From assembly GCF_030403505.1 (NCBI RefSeq), contig NZ_JAUEMJ010000015.1:1-64000 (forward strand): a stretch of DNA of 64,000 nucleotides, read 5' to 3'. The notes below the pieces were generated by a model, which was given only the letters and a program-made list of their open reading frames with translations, made no database searches and was not told where the DNA came from. The stretch comes from Glycomyces tritici (GTDB lineage Bacteria; Actinomycetota; Actinomycetes; Mycobacteriales; Micromonosporaceae). The position numbers and the translations under genes were made by a program. How positions within the stretch are numbered: the first letter of the stretch is position 1; every line of letters begins with the position of its first letter. Positions 46,441 through 54,377 of this stretch are shown piece after piece.

Positions 46441-48068
46441 TGAAGGCGCACCAGGGAGGCCGCCCGGTGGTGGTGGCATGGCTGGACTGCTCGGCGGGCG
46501 CGAGCGGCGACATGTTCCTCGGTGCGCTGGTCGACGCCGGGGTGGACCTGGCGGTGATGCAGGCGGCCGTGGACGCGCTCGGTACCGAGCCGATCCGCTT
46601 GCGCGCCAATCGGGTGACGCGGCACGGGCTGGTCGGCACGAAGGTCGACGTCGAGGCCCCGGAGGTCGCGACGGACCGGCGCTGGCGGTCGATCCGGGCG
46701 ATGCTCGAAGGCGCGACGCTGGAGGAGTCGGCCCGGAAGCTGGCGTTGGGGGCGTTCGCGCGGCTGGCGGCGGCCGAGGCCGCCGCGCACGGGATCGACG
46801 AGGAGGACGTGCACTTCCACGAGGTGGGCGCGCTCGACTCGATCGCGGACATATTGGGTGCGGCGGCCGGGTTGGCGGCCTTGGGCATCGAGCGGTTGAC
46901 CGCTTCGACGGTGACCGTGGGCGGCGGTACGACGCGCGGTTCGCACGGGTCGATCCCGCTGCCCGCCCCGGCGGTGCTGCGGGTGCTGGCGGACGCGGCG
47001 GCGCCGGTCGTCGGGGGCGTCCCGTATGAGGCGTGCACGCCGACGGGCGCGGCGATCATCGCCGCCGCGGCTTCGGGATACGGGTCGATGCCGGAGATGG
47101 TGGTCGAGCGGATCGGCGTGGGCGCGGGCGGTCGCGACCCGCAGGAGCGCGCGAACCTGCTGCGGCTCGTCATCGGCCGCGAGGTCGCTGCTCCGCGCAG
47201 AACCGGTACCGCCCATGTGCATCGCGCCGGCACCGGCGGGCACGACCATCACGGTCACGTTGCCGACCACAGCCACAGCCACAGCCATGACACGACCGGT
47301 GCCCGCGTAGGCGAAGACGCTGCACCCGCCCACGATGGCGCGATGCACGGGGACGCGCCCCTGGCAGCGCACCACGACCATGGGCACGAGTCCCCGGCAG
47401 CGCATCACGGTCATGGGCACGAGTCCCCAGCAGCGCACCACGGCCATGGACACAGCGGCCCGGCTCATGAGCACGCATCGCCTGCGGAGCCGGAGCACCA
47501 GGGCGTTCCCGCGACACCGGCGGCGAAGCCCGTCGTCATCGAGACCAATGTGGATGACCTCGATCCGCGGCTGTGGCCCGCCGCCCTCGCGGCGCTGCTG
47601 GCCGCCGGGGCCTCGGACGCCTGGCTGACGCCGATCCTCATGAAGAAGGGCCGTCCGGCGCACACGGTCCACGTGCTGTGCCGCCCCGAGACGATCGACG
47701 CGGTGCGGTCGGCGCTGGTCCGGCACACCACCACGATCGGGATGCGCTCCTACGAGATCGAGAAGTACGCGCTCGAACGCCGGTACACGCACGTCGAGGT
47801 CGACGGCCACGCGATCGGGGTGAAGCTCGCGCTGGAGCACGGCGAGGTCGTGAACGCCTCGGTCGAGTACGAGGACGCGGCCGCCGCGGCCGCCGCTTTG
47901 GCGCGTCCGCTCAAAGTGGTGATCGCGCAGGCCACTGCGCTTGCGGCCGAAGCGTATCGACCGGACCCCGGCGCTGAGGGCTTACCGATATCCTGCCCGC
48001 ATGATCGATTTCGAGAACGGTTCGGTATTCAAGCTCCAGCTCACCGACGACCCCGGCTTCAGCGATGA
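46440..48068 (+). CDS. larC: nickel insertion protein LarC
   Basis: A 542-residue LarC, which inserts nickel into the pincer cofactor. WLDCSAGASGDMFLGAL opens the protein and TNVDDLDPRLWP marks the C-terminal domain. In some bacteria LarC is made from two frames by ribosomal frameshifting; here it is one frame. The two domains are joined by a histidine-rich linker with three 11-residue repeats, probably a nickel reservoir. GTG 46440 is preferred; GTG 46320 would add 40 low-complexity residues from the minisatellite. The tail overlaps the next gene by 68 bases in another frame. Confidence 0.88.
   Translation: MKAHQGGRPVVVAWLDCSAGASGDMFLGALVDAGVDLAVMQAAVDALGTEPIRLRANRVTRHGLVGTKVDVEAPEVATDRRWRSIRAMLEGATLEESARKLALGAFARLAAAEAAAHGIDEEDVHFHEVGALDSIADILGAAAGLAALGIERLTASTVTVGGGTTRGSHGSIPLPAPAVLRVLADAAAPVVGGVPYEACTPTGAAIIAAAASGYGSMPEMVVERIGVGAGGRDPQERANLLRLVIGREVAAPRRTGTAHVHRAGTGGHDHHGHVADHSHSHSHDTTGARVGEDAAPAHDGAMHGDAPLAAHHDHGHESPAAHHGHGHESPAAHHGHGHSGPAHEHASPAEPEHQGVPATPAAKPVVIETNVDDLDPRLWPAALAALLAAGASDAWLTPILMKKGRPAHTVHVLCRPETIDAVRSALVRHTTTIGMRSYEIEKYALERRYTHVEVDGHAIGVKLALEHGEVVNASVEYEDAAAAAAALARPLKVVIAQATALAAEAYRPDPGAEGLPISCPHDRFRERFGIQAPAHRRPRLQR
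47366..47464 (+). repeat. 33-bp in-frame repeat in larC
   Basis: Three copies of a 33-base unit encode AAHHDHGHESP, AAHHGHGHESP and AAHHGHGHSGP. The copies differ at few bases, so expansion is fairly recent. Confidence 0.85.
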
Positions 48069-48375
48069 AGTCCAGCCCCTGCTGGCCGACGGCGAAGCGG
48101 TCGCCCTGGTCTTCGAAGGCGTGCGCGACTTCGTGGTCTTCACGAACAAGCGAGTCATCGCCGTGAACGTGCAGGGCATCACCGGCCGCAAGAAGGACTA
48201 CGCTTCCCTGCCCTACAACAAGATCCAGGCGTACTCGGTGGAGACCGACGGACTGATGGACAACGACGGCGAGCTCGACCTGTGGTTCAGCGGCCTCGGC
48301 AAGGTGCGCTTCGAGTTCAAGGAGAACGTGGACCTGCCCGCGATCGCCAAGCACATCGCGAACTGCACGCTCTGA
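48001..48375 (+). CDS. PH-domain protein 1 (bPH_1-like)
   Basis: A 124-residue protein with one pleckstrin-homology-like domain (GVRDFVVFTNKRVIAVNVQG, then KKDYASLPYNKIQAYSVET). This is the bacterial PH type bPH_1; ligands are generally unknown. TATCCT (47989-47994) is six bases before ATG 48001, so a leaderless promoter lies inside larC. The stop overlaps the ATG of the paralogue by one base. Confidence 0.9.
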   Translation: MIDFENGSVFKLQLTDDPGFSDEVQPLLADGEAVALVFEGVRDFVVFTNKRVIAVNVQGITGRKKDYASLPYNKIQAYSVETDGLMDNDGELDLWFSGLGKVRFEFKENVDLPAIAKHIANCTL

Positions 48376-48749
48376 TGATCGACTTCGCGAACGGCTCGCT
48401 CTTCAAGCTCCAGCAGGTGGACCCGGCGGGCATCGCCGCCGAACTGCAGCCCCTGCTCGTGCCCGGCGAGCACCTGGTCTCGGCGTTCAGGGGCGTGCGC
48501 GACTCCGTCGTCTTCACCGACAAGCGGGTCATCGCCGTCAACGTGCAGGGCATCACCGGCAAGAAGCGCGACTACACCTCGCTCCCCTACAGCAAGATCC
48601 AGGCGTTCTCGGTGGAGACTGCCGGGACGCTCGACCTCGACGCCGAACTGGACCTGTGGTTCAGCGGCCTCGGCAAGGTCCGGTTCGAGTTCAAGGGCCG
48701 GGCCGACGTGCGGAACCTCGCCAACCTCATCGGCATGTACGTCCTCTGA
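48375..48749 (+). CDS. PH-domain protein 2 (bPH_1-like)
   Basis: A 124-residue paralogue of its upstream neighbour with the same order (VRDSVVFTDKRVIAVNVQG, KKRDYTSLPYSKIQAFSVET, LDLWFSGLGKVRFEF). TGATG couples its start to the previous stop. The matching lengths and coupling suggest a heterodimer or ring of two proteins. Confidence 0.9.
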   Translation: MIDFANGSLFKLQQVDPAGIAAELQPLLVPGEHLVSAFRGVRDSVVFTDKRVIAVNVQGITGKKRDYTSLPYSKIQAFSVETAGTLDLDAELDLWFSGLGKVRFEFKGRADVRNLANLIGMYVL

Positions 48750-48755
48750 GGAGGG

Positions 48756-48835
48756 TGCGGCGCCGGGCCGGTTCACGTGGTGCCTACGGAGACCGGTCCG
48801 GCGCCGCTCTCGTCCCCGGGCCCTGGCGGGCCCGG
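48756..48835. terminator. two hairpins between convergent genes
   Basis: GCGGCGCCGGGCCGGT pairs with ACCGGTCCGGCGCCGC (one G-T pair, arms near 48757-48772 and 48792-48807). CCGGGCCC-TGGC-GGGCCCGG (48816-48835) follows six bases before the multicopper oxidase stop. Confidence 0.75.
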
Positions 48836-48841
48836 AGCGGC

Positions 48842-50380
48842 TCAGTGCCCGCCGTGCGAGGACGCGGACGCGCTGGGCGGGACGGTGCCGATCGCCTCGT
48901 CCTCGGCGAGGACCACGAACTGGCCCATCATCCCCGAGTCCTCGTGGGCGAGGATGTGGCAGTGGAACATGTACGGCAGGTTCGGGTCCGTGTAGTCCGC
49001 GAAGCGCATCGCGAGCCGGTACTTGACCTGCGGCAGCAGCTGGACGGTGTCCTTCCACCCGCGCAGGTGCGGCGGCGGCTCCCGGCCGTCGACGGTGAGC
49101 ACCTGGTACTGGACGTCGTGGACGTGGAAGTTGTGCATGAAGCCGTCCGCGTTCTCGACCTCCCAGACCTCGACGGTGCCTTCGCGGACGCCGAAGTCGA
49201 TGCGCATGGGGTCCATGGACTCGCCGTTGATCTGGTTGAAGCCCGAGAGCGAGAACGAGCGCTCGGCGGCGACCTCGGCGTCGTCCAGATCCGGTGCGGT
49301 GCCCATGGCCTCGGGGATCTCGGTGGTGTCGGCGAGGGTGCCGGCGGCCCGGAACTCGCAGATGTCGAGCTGGTCGTCGCCGCCGTTGAAGCGCCCGAGC
49401 GGGCCCTCGTAGCCCTCGTCGGCCGGGTTGGAGCGGAGCGCGACGGTCTCTCCGGGTTCGAAGGCGACCACGATCTCGGCGCGCTCGCCTGGTGAGAGCT
49501 GGAGGCTCCTGGTCTCCCAGGCGGTCGGGAGGAGGCCGCCGTCGGTGGCGATGAGCGCGAACGGCCGGTCGTCGCCGAACCCGAAGTTGTACAGGCGCGA
49601 GACGGAGCCGTTGAGCAGGCGCAGGCGCACGAGGCGGGTGGTGACGTCGAAGTAGGGGCCGATGGTGCCGTTGACCATGATCTCGTCGCCGAGGACGCCC
49701 TGCATGCTCATGAACGAGGACTTGTCGTCGAACTGGTTGTCGCCGTTGAACTTGCGGTCCTGGACGATCATGGGCACGTCGTCCACGCCGTACTCGGAGG
49801 GCAGGTTCAGGCTCGTCGACTCGTCGTCGTCGACGATGAACATCCCGGCGAGGCCCCGGTAGACGTGGGCGCCGGTGCGGCCGTGGGGGTGCGGGTGGTA
49901 CCAGAGGGTCGCGGCGGGCTGGTTCATCGTCCACTGAGGAGTCCAGATGCCGTCCGGTTCGACCTCCTGGTGGGGCCCGCCGTCCATGACGGCGGGCAGG
50001 TGCATGCCGTGCCAGTGGATCGAGGTGCCCTCGTCGAGGCCGTTGTGCACGGCGAAGGCGACCTCTTCGCCGCGCTTGGCACGGATGGTGGGGCCGAGGA
50101 AGGGGCCGTTGACGCCCCAGGTCTCGGTCTCGCGGCCGTCCTTGAAGGCCACGGTGCCGGCCTGGATCTCGAGGTTGAAGACCCGTGCGCCCGAGGCGTC
50201 CCGGGTCGACTCGGCGAGCGGGGGGACGGCCAGCGGGGTGTCGAAGTCGACCTTGCCGACGGTCTCGAGCTTGGACTTGTTCCAGAAGTACCCGAGGGTC
50301 CCGGCCCCGCCGAGCACGACCGCCCCGACCCCGCCCCCTACGCCGATGAGGGTCCACTTCAGTGCTTTACGCCGCTTCAT
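48842..50380 (-). CDS. multicopper oxidase
   Basis: A 512-residue three-domain laccase/bilirubin-oxidase-like enzyme that oxidises a substrate and reduces oxygen to water. Copper ligands are intact: HWHG (122-125), HPHPHG (162-167), HNFHVH (about 416-421) and HCHILAHEDSGMM (about 473-485). The N-terminus (KRRKALKWTLIGVGGG) is a signal or anchor; the tail is His-rich. AACATT lies six bases before the ATG. It is likely external and may protect against copper or oxidise metals. Confidence 0.93.
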   Translation of the reverse strand: MKRRKALKWTLIGVGGGVGAVVLGGAGTLGYFWNKSKLETVGKVDFDTPLAVPPLAESTRDASGARVFNLEIQAGTVAFKDGRETETWGVNGPFLGPTIRAKRGEEVAFAVHNGLDEGTSIHWHGMHLPAVMDGGPHQEVEPDGIWTPQWTMNQPAATLWYHPHPHGRTGAHVYRGLAGMFIVDDDESTSLNLPSEYGVDDVPMIVQDRKFNGDNQFDDKSSFMSMQGVLGDEIMVNGTIGPYFDVTTRLVRLRLLNGSVSRLYNFGFGDDRPFALIATDGGLLPTAWETRSLQLSPGERAEIVVAFEPGETVALRSNPADEGYEGPLGRFNGGDDQLDICEFRAAGTLADTTEIPEAMGTAPDLDDAEVAAERSFSLSGFNQINGESMDPMRIDFGVREGTVEVWEVENADGFMHNFHVHDVQYQVLTVDGREPPPHLRGWKDTVQLLPQVKYRLAMRFADYTDPNLPYMFHCHILAHEDSGMMGQFVVLAEDEAIGTVPPSASASSHGGH

Positions 50381-50510
50381 GGCTGCAATGTTCGTGCGGC
50401 GGCTTGCGCGTTACATCGGGCAGAGGAAGGCAATCCGCGTACCACTCGGGGACTACGCCGGGCCGCAGCGTCAACCTCCGGTAGCGGTGCGGGGCGAGCG
50501 GCGCTCGCTT

Positions 50511-50688
50511 CCGTTCCCTCTTTCGCATGAACCCGCCGACCGGCATCAATCCGGTTTGACCAGAAATGACCGCTGCTGTTCGAACCGCGCGGCCCCGCCT
50601 GCACACCTGGCCGTCGCACCCGCCTGGGAGCCTGGCCTTTTCACTGGTAGTGGTGAAGGTGGGATCGGGTGGGTACCCGGGGCCGCCC
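50511..50688. repeat. dispersed repeat, copy B
   Basis: The counterpart of 40191-40378; the blocks CGTTCCCTCTTTCGCATGAA, GCTGCTGTTCGAACC and CCTTTTCACTGGTAGTGG align in order. It lies in the 409-base gap between the LAL regulator stop and the multicopper oxidase start, again downstream of a minus-strand gene. The rest of the gap shows only a small CCGGG/CCCGG hairpin near 50770. Confidence 0.8.
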
Positions 50689-50789
50689 GTATGCGCGCGG
50701 CGCGCCTGTGCACCCGCGAGCGCACGGCACGAAGGTCTCCAGACGAATCGGGTTGCAGCAGCGGCGAAACCGGGCGCGACCCGGCGCGG

Positions 50790-53700
50790 TCAGTCCTCGG
50801 TGAGGAAGCCGCGCAGATGCGCGGCGTTCACCGCCGCGGCGCGGCCGGCGACTTCGAGCTTCGCCATCGCCCGCGAGAGGTGCACGCTCACGGTCTTCTC
50901 CGAGATGAACAGCTCCGCGCCGATCTGGCGGTTCGTGAGCCCGCGCGCCACCTGCCGCAGCACCGCGAGCTCCCGCGGCGTCAACGGCGTCGTCGTCGGC
51001 ACCGCCGCGTCCAGGCCCGCCCGCGCCGCGAGCGCGCACAGCTCCTGTACCAGCGGGGTAGCGCCCAGTCGCAGCGCGGTCGCCTTCGCCTCGGTGAGCA
51101 CCGCGAGGGCCTCCGCCCGCGCCTCGGCTCCCGGCACCGCCAGCAGCGCCTCCACGAGCCGCCAGTGCGCCAGCGCCTGCCGGTACGGCTCGGCCCAGGT
51201 CCGGTCCTCCGGCGCCGCGCCATCGGCCCCGGCCTCGAACAGCGCCAGGGCTTCCGACGCCACCGGGTCGCGGAGCGCGAGCTCCAGCCGCGCCTGCTCG
51301 TCCAGGTTCACCGCGAAGCCGACCGCGTCCTCAGCGGGCTTCGGCTGCGCGGCAACCGACCCCTCCTCGGCCGCGGCGTTGCGGTAGTCGAACGCGGCTG
51401 CGGCCGTGCGCCACAGGGCCGGGTCGCCGTCGCCGTAGAGGCGGGACTCCTCCGCGTCGAGCTGCGCGATCCACGCCAGGCCCTCGGGGCCGAGCGTGCC
51501 GGAGAGCGGGCGGCCGTGCTCGTTGAAGAACCGGGCCCGCTCGGCCAGGCGCTCCCCCGCCGAGACGGCGGACTTCGCGCCGGTCGCGTCGCCCTCGCGG
51601 CGCAGCCGCTGGGCGAGGTCAGCGGCGGCGCCCACGCCGGCCGCGCACACCGAGACGCCCGCCAGGTAGTAGCCGCGCATGCGGGTCATCCGCTCGGTCG
51701 CGCGCTCCGCGCGGCGCACCGCGTCCTCGGGGCGGGCGCGCCAGCGGTCGAGTTCGACGCCGCACAGCGCCGCCAGCGCGAGCACCTGCCCGTCGAGCTG
51801 CCAGCGGTCGGCGAGGTAGTCGAGGCGCCGGTCGGCAACGTCGAAGCGGCCGCGTGCGACGTCGACGAGGAGCACTGCGGCGGCGAGGCGGGTGAGGACG
51901 ACGCCGGGCAGGACGCTGGAGGCCATCTCGCCGTTCACGTCGACCTCGTCCCAGCGGCCGATCATGTAGTTGGAGATGACCTGGCGCACCGCGGTCTCGA
52001 GGCCGTAGCCGCTCCACTTGTCGCCGGTGCTGCGGGCGAGGTCCATGCCGCGGTTGAAGTGGGTGAGGGCCTCGGCGATGCGGGCGGCCTCGACCATGAC
52101 GAGGCCGTTGTTGAAGTGGGCGCGCAGTTCGACCTCGTGCCAGCATTTGCCGAGCACGAGCGCGCGGGCCTCGTCGTTGCGGACGATGGTCTCGGCGAGG
52201 GTCTGGCCGCCGCGGCGGAACGCGCCGATGCTGTGGGTGAGGATCGCGTCGGCCTTGGCGGCGAGGTGGCCCTCTTCGTCGTCGGTGGTGCCGGCCGCGG
52301 TGACCGCGTCGGCGGTGGCGATGGCGCGGAGGCACCATTCGGCAGCCTCGTCGTACTTGCGGCTGTGGTAGACGGTGCGCGCGACCACGGCCTGGGCCCA
52401 GGCCTTGATGGTGTGCGGTTCATCGTCTTTGACCAGTTGCCATGCCTCCCAGGCGACCCGGTGGGCCTCCTGTTCGCCGCCTTCGATGGAGAGGAGGTGC
52501 TTGGCGTACTTGCGGCGGGTGTAGGCGCCTTGGAGCCGGTCGCCGGAGGCGTCGGCGAGGCGCACTGCGGCGGCCGAGTACGACTGGGCGCGTTTGATCT
52601 CGCCGGAGGCTTCGGCGTTGGAGGCGGCGCGGACGGTGAGGCGCAGTTCGGTGAGGCCCTCGGGCCGCTTCTCGGCGGGGACCTTGCCGAAGAGGGTGAG
52701 CGCCCGCTCGAGGTGGAGGAGGGCTTCGGCGGGGGCGGCGAGTTCGACGGCCTCGTCTGCGGCACGCACGGATGCGGCGAGGGCGCAGGGGAGGTCGCCG
52801 GATTCGTGGGCGTGGTGGGCGAGTTCGGCCTCGGCGCCCTTGCCGTTGTCCTCGGCGAGCGCTTCGGCGATCTTCCGGTGGTAGCGGATGCGTTCGCCTG
52901 GAAGGAGGTCGGTGTAGACGGCCTCGCCGAGGAGGGCGTGGCGGAACGCGTACGTGTCCGCGCTCTTCTGGACGATGATGCCGTGCGAGATGGCGGCGCG
53001 CAGGGCCTGGTCGAGTTCGCGTTCGGCGCGCAGACCGGTCTCGTCGAGCATGGACCAGGCGGCGGCGTTGAGGCGCCGGTAGGTGAAGCGCCGGCCCAGG
53101 ACGGAGGCGAGCTGCACGACCTGCTTGGCCGCTTCGGGGAGGCGTTCGAGCCGGGCGAGGAGCACTTCGGCGAGTTCGAAGGTGACGGTGTGGGTCTCGG
53201 CGGCGGCGAGCTCTTCGGCGAGGAACGCGTTGCCCTCGGAGGCGGCGGCGATCTTGGAGACGGTCGCTTCGTCGAGCCCGGTGTTGAGTTCGCGCACGAA
53301 GTCGGCGGCGTCCTGGGCGTCGAACGGGTCGAGGTGGAGGCGCTGCACGGCGGGGAGGCGCACGAGTTCGGCGAGGAGGGGCCGGAGGGGGTGGCCGCGG
53401 TGGACGGCGTCGGCGCGGTAGGTGCCGAGGATGAGGACGCGCTGCCCGGTGAGGCGGGAGGTGAGGAAGGCGAGGAGGTCGCGGCTGGAGCGGTCGGCCC
53501 AGTGGAGGTCTTCGAGGGTGAGGACGAGGGGCTGCGCGGCGGAGAGGTCGGCGAGGGCGGCGTGGAAGGCCTCGAAGAGGCCGAGGCGGCCGAGGTCGCC
53601 TTCGGCGGGGGTGGGGTGGCCGGGGAGGAGAGGGCTGAGGCCGGGGTGGTTCGCGGCGAGGTCGGGGTTGTCGCGCGCGAGGGCGCCGACGATCTCGGCG

Positions 53701-53951
53701 AAGGGGAGGTAGGGGAGGGCGGAGTCGGCGGTGTCGAGGCAGTGGCCGGTGACGGTGAGGACACCGTCACCGGCGTTGTCGGTGAATTCGTGGAGGAGCC
53801 GGGTCTTCCCGACCCCCGCGTCGCCTGAGACGAGGACCGTCGCCGGGCGCCCGCCGCGGGCGGCGTCGAGCGTCTCGCGGAGCGAGGCGAGTTCGGCGTC
53901 GCGGGCGAACAGGGGGAGGTCGGAACCCAGGCGCGGCATGTCAGCAATCAT
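50790..53951 (-). CDS. LAL-type LuxR regulator (large ATP-binding)
   Basis: A 1053-residue regulator. Walker A SGDAGVGKT (42-50) and Walker B LVLTLEDLHWAD form the ATPase; a long TPR-like helical region follows (residues 300-950). The LuxR helix-turn-helix is at the C-terminus (LTPRELAVLRQVARGLTN, about 985-1045). This is the LAL type that activates catabolic or secondary-metabolite genes. Candidate targets here are unclear; the downstream multicopper oxidase is one possibility. Confidence 0.93.
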   Translation of the reverse strand: MIADMPRLGSDLPLFARDAELASLRETLDAARGGRPATVLVSGDAGVGKTRLLHEFTDNAGDGVLTVTGHCLDTADSALPYLPFAEIVGALARDNPDLAANHPGLSPLLPGHPTPAEGDLGRLGLFEAFHAALADLSAAQPLVLTLEDLHWADRSSRDLLAFLTSRLTGQRVLILGTYRADAVHRGHPLRPLLAELVRLPAVQRLHLDPFDAQDAADFVRELNTGLDEATVSKIAAASEGNAFLAEELAAAETHTVTFELAEVLLARLERLPEAAKQVVQLASVLGRRFTYRRLNAAAWSMLDETGLRAERELDQALRAAISHGIIVQKSADTYAFRHALLGEAVYTDLLPGERIRYHRKIAEALAEDNGKGAEAELAHHAHESGDLPCALAASVRAADEAVELAAPAEALLHLERALTLFGKVPAEKRPEGLTELRLTVRAASNAEASGEIKRAQSYSAAAVRLADASGDRLQGAYTRRKYAKHLLSIEGGEQEAHRVAWEAWQLVKDDEPHTIKAWAQAVVARTVYHSRKYDEAAEWCLRAIATADAVTAAGTTDDEEGHLAAKADAILTHSIGAFRRGGQTLAETIVRNDEARALVLGKCWHEVELRAHFNNGLVMVEAARIAEALTHFNRGMDLARSTGDKWSGYGLETAVRQVISNYMIGRWDEVDVNGEMASSVLPGVVLTRLAAAVLLVDVARGRFDVADRRLDYLADRWQLDGQVLALAALCGVELDRWRARPEDAVRRAERATERMTRMRGYYLAGVSVCAAGVGAAADLAQRLRREGDATGAKSAVSAGERLAERARFFNEHGRPLSGTLGPEGLAWIAQLDAEESRLYGDGDPALWRTAAAAFDYRNAAAEEGSVAAQPKPAEDAVGFAVNLDEQARLELALRDPVASEALALFEAGADGAAPEDRTWAEPYRQALAHWRLVEALLAVPGAEARAEALAVLTEAKATALRLGATPLVQELCALAARAGLDAAVPTTTPLTPRELAVLRQVARGLTNRQIGAELFISEKTVSVHLSRAMAKLEVAGRAAAVNAAHLRGFLTED

Positions 53952-53979
53952 GACACGGGCCTACGACGTTCCGCGCCTG

Positions 53980-54219
53980 TCATTTCGCTGGCTGCACGCG
54001 GGCGGAGCCCCGTCCTCCGGTGGATTCGGCGGGCCGCTCGCCGCGGCCGAGGGCCTTGGCGACGCGGGCCGCGAGGCCCTGGTGGCGGACGTGGTGGCCG
54101 CCGCGGCGGGTGGCCTTGGCGGCGTTGACGAGCTCGCGGGCCTGGCGTTCGTTCCGGGCCTGCTTCATGAGCTCCTCGGAGCGGGAGTAGTGGAGGTAGT
54201 TGAGTTCGAAGTCGTTCAT
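53980..54219 (-). CDS. small conserved hydrophilic protein
   Basis: A 79-residue protein starting FELNYLHYSRSEELMKQARNE, then basic and low-complexity. ATG 54219 follows GAAGGAAACCAG. I recall similar short proteins in actinomycetes next to LuxR-type genes, but know no function. It lies 28 bases before the LAL gene on the same strand. Confidence 0.7.
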   Translation of the reverse strand: MNDFELNYLHYSRSEELMKQARNERQARELVNAAKATRRGGHHVRHQGLAARVAKALGRGERPAESTGGRGSARVQPAK

Positions 54220-54287
54220 CTGGTTTCCTTCGGTGTCGTCGGCCGGGTTTTCCGGCCTGACACCAATGCTCCGGCTGAGGCCGGGTC

Positions 54288-54377
54288 GGGGGCATCAGGC
54301 GTCCGCGTCGGGCGGGCCCTTACCCGCCTTAGTTTCGGGCCTGATGCCCCCTCAGTCCCTTACTTTCGGCTGAGGGG
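54288..54377 (-). terminator. terminator region of the MMPL gene
   Basis: GGGGGCATCAGGC (54288-54300) and GCCTGATGCCCCC (54339-54351) are perfect 13-base arms. A competing stem, CCCCTCAG (54348-54355) with CTGAGGGG (54370-54377), shares part of the right arm and runs into the MMPL coding end, so two alternative folds are possible. Confidence 0.7.
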
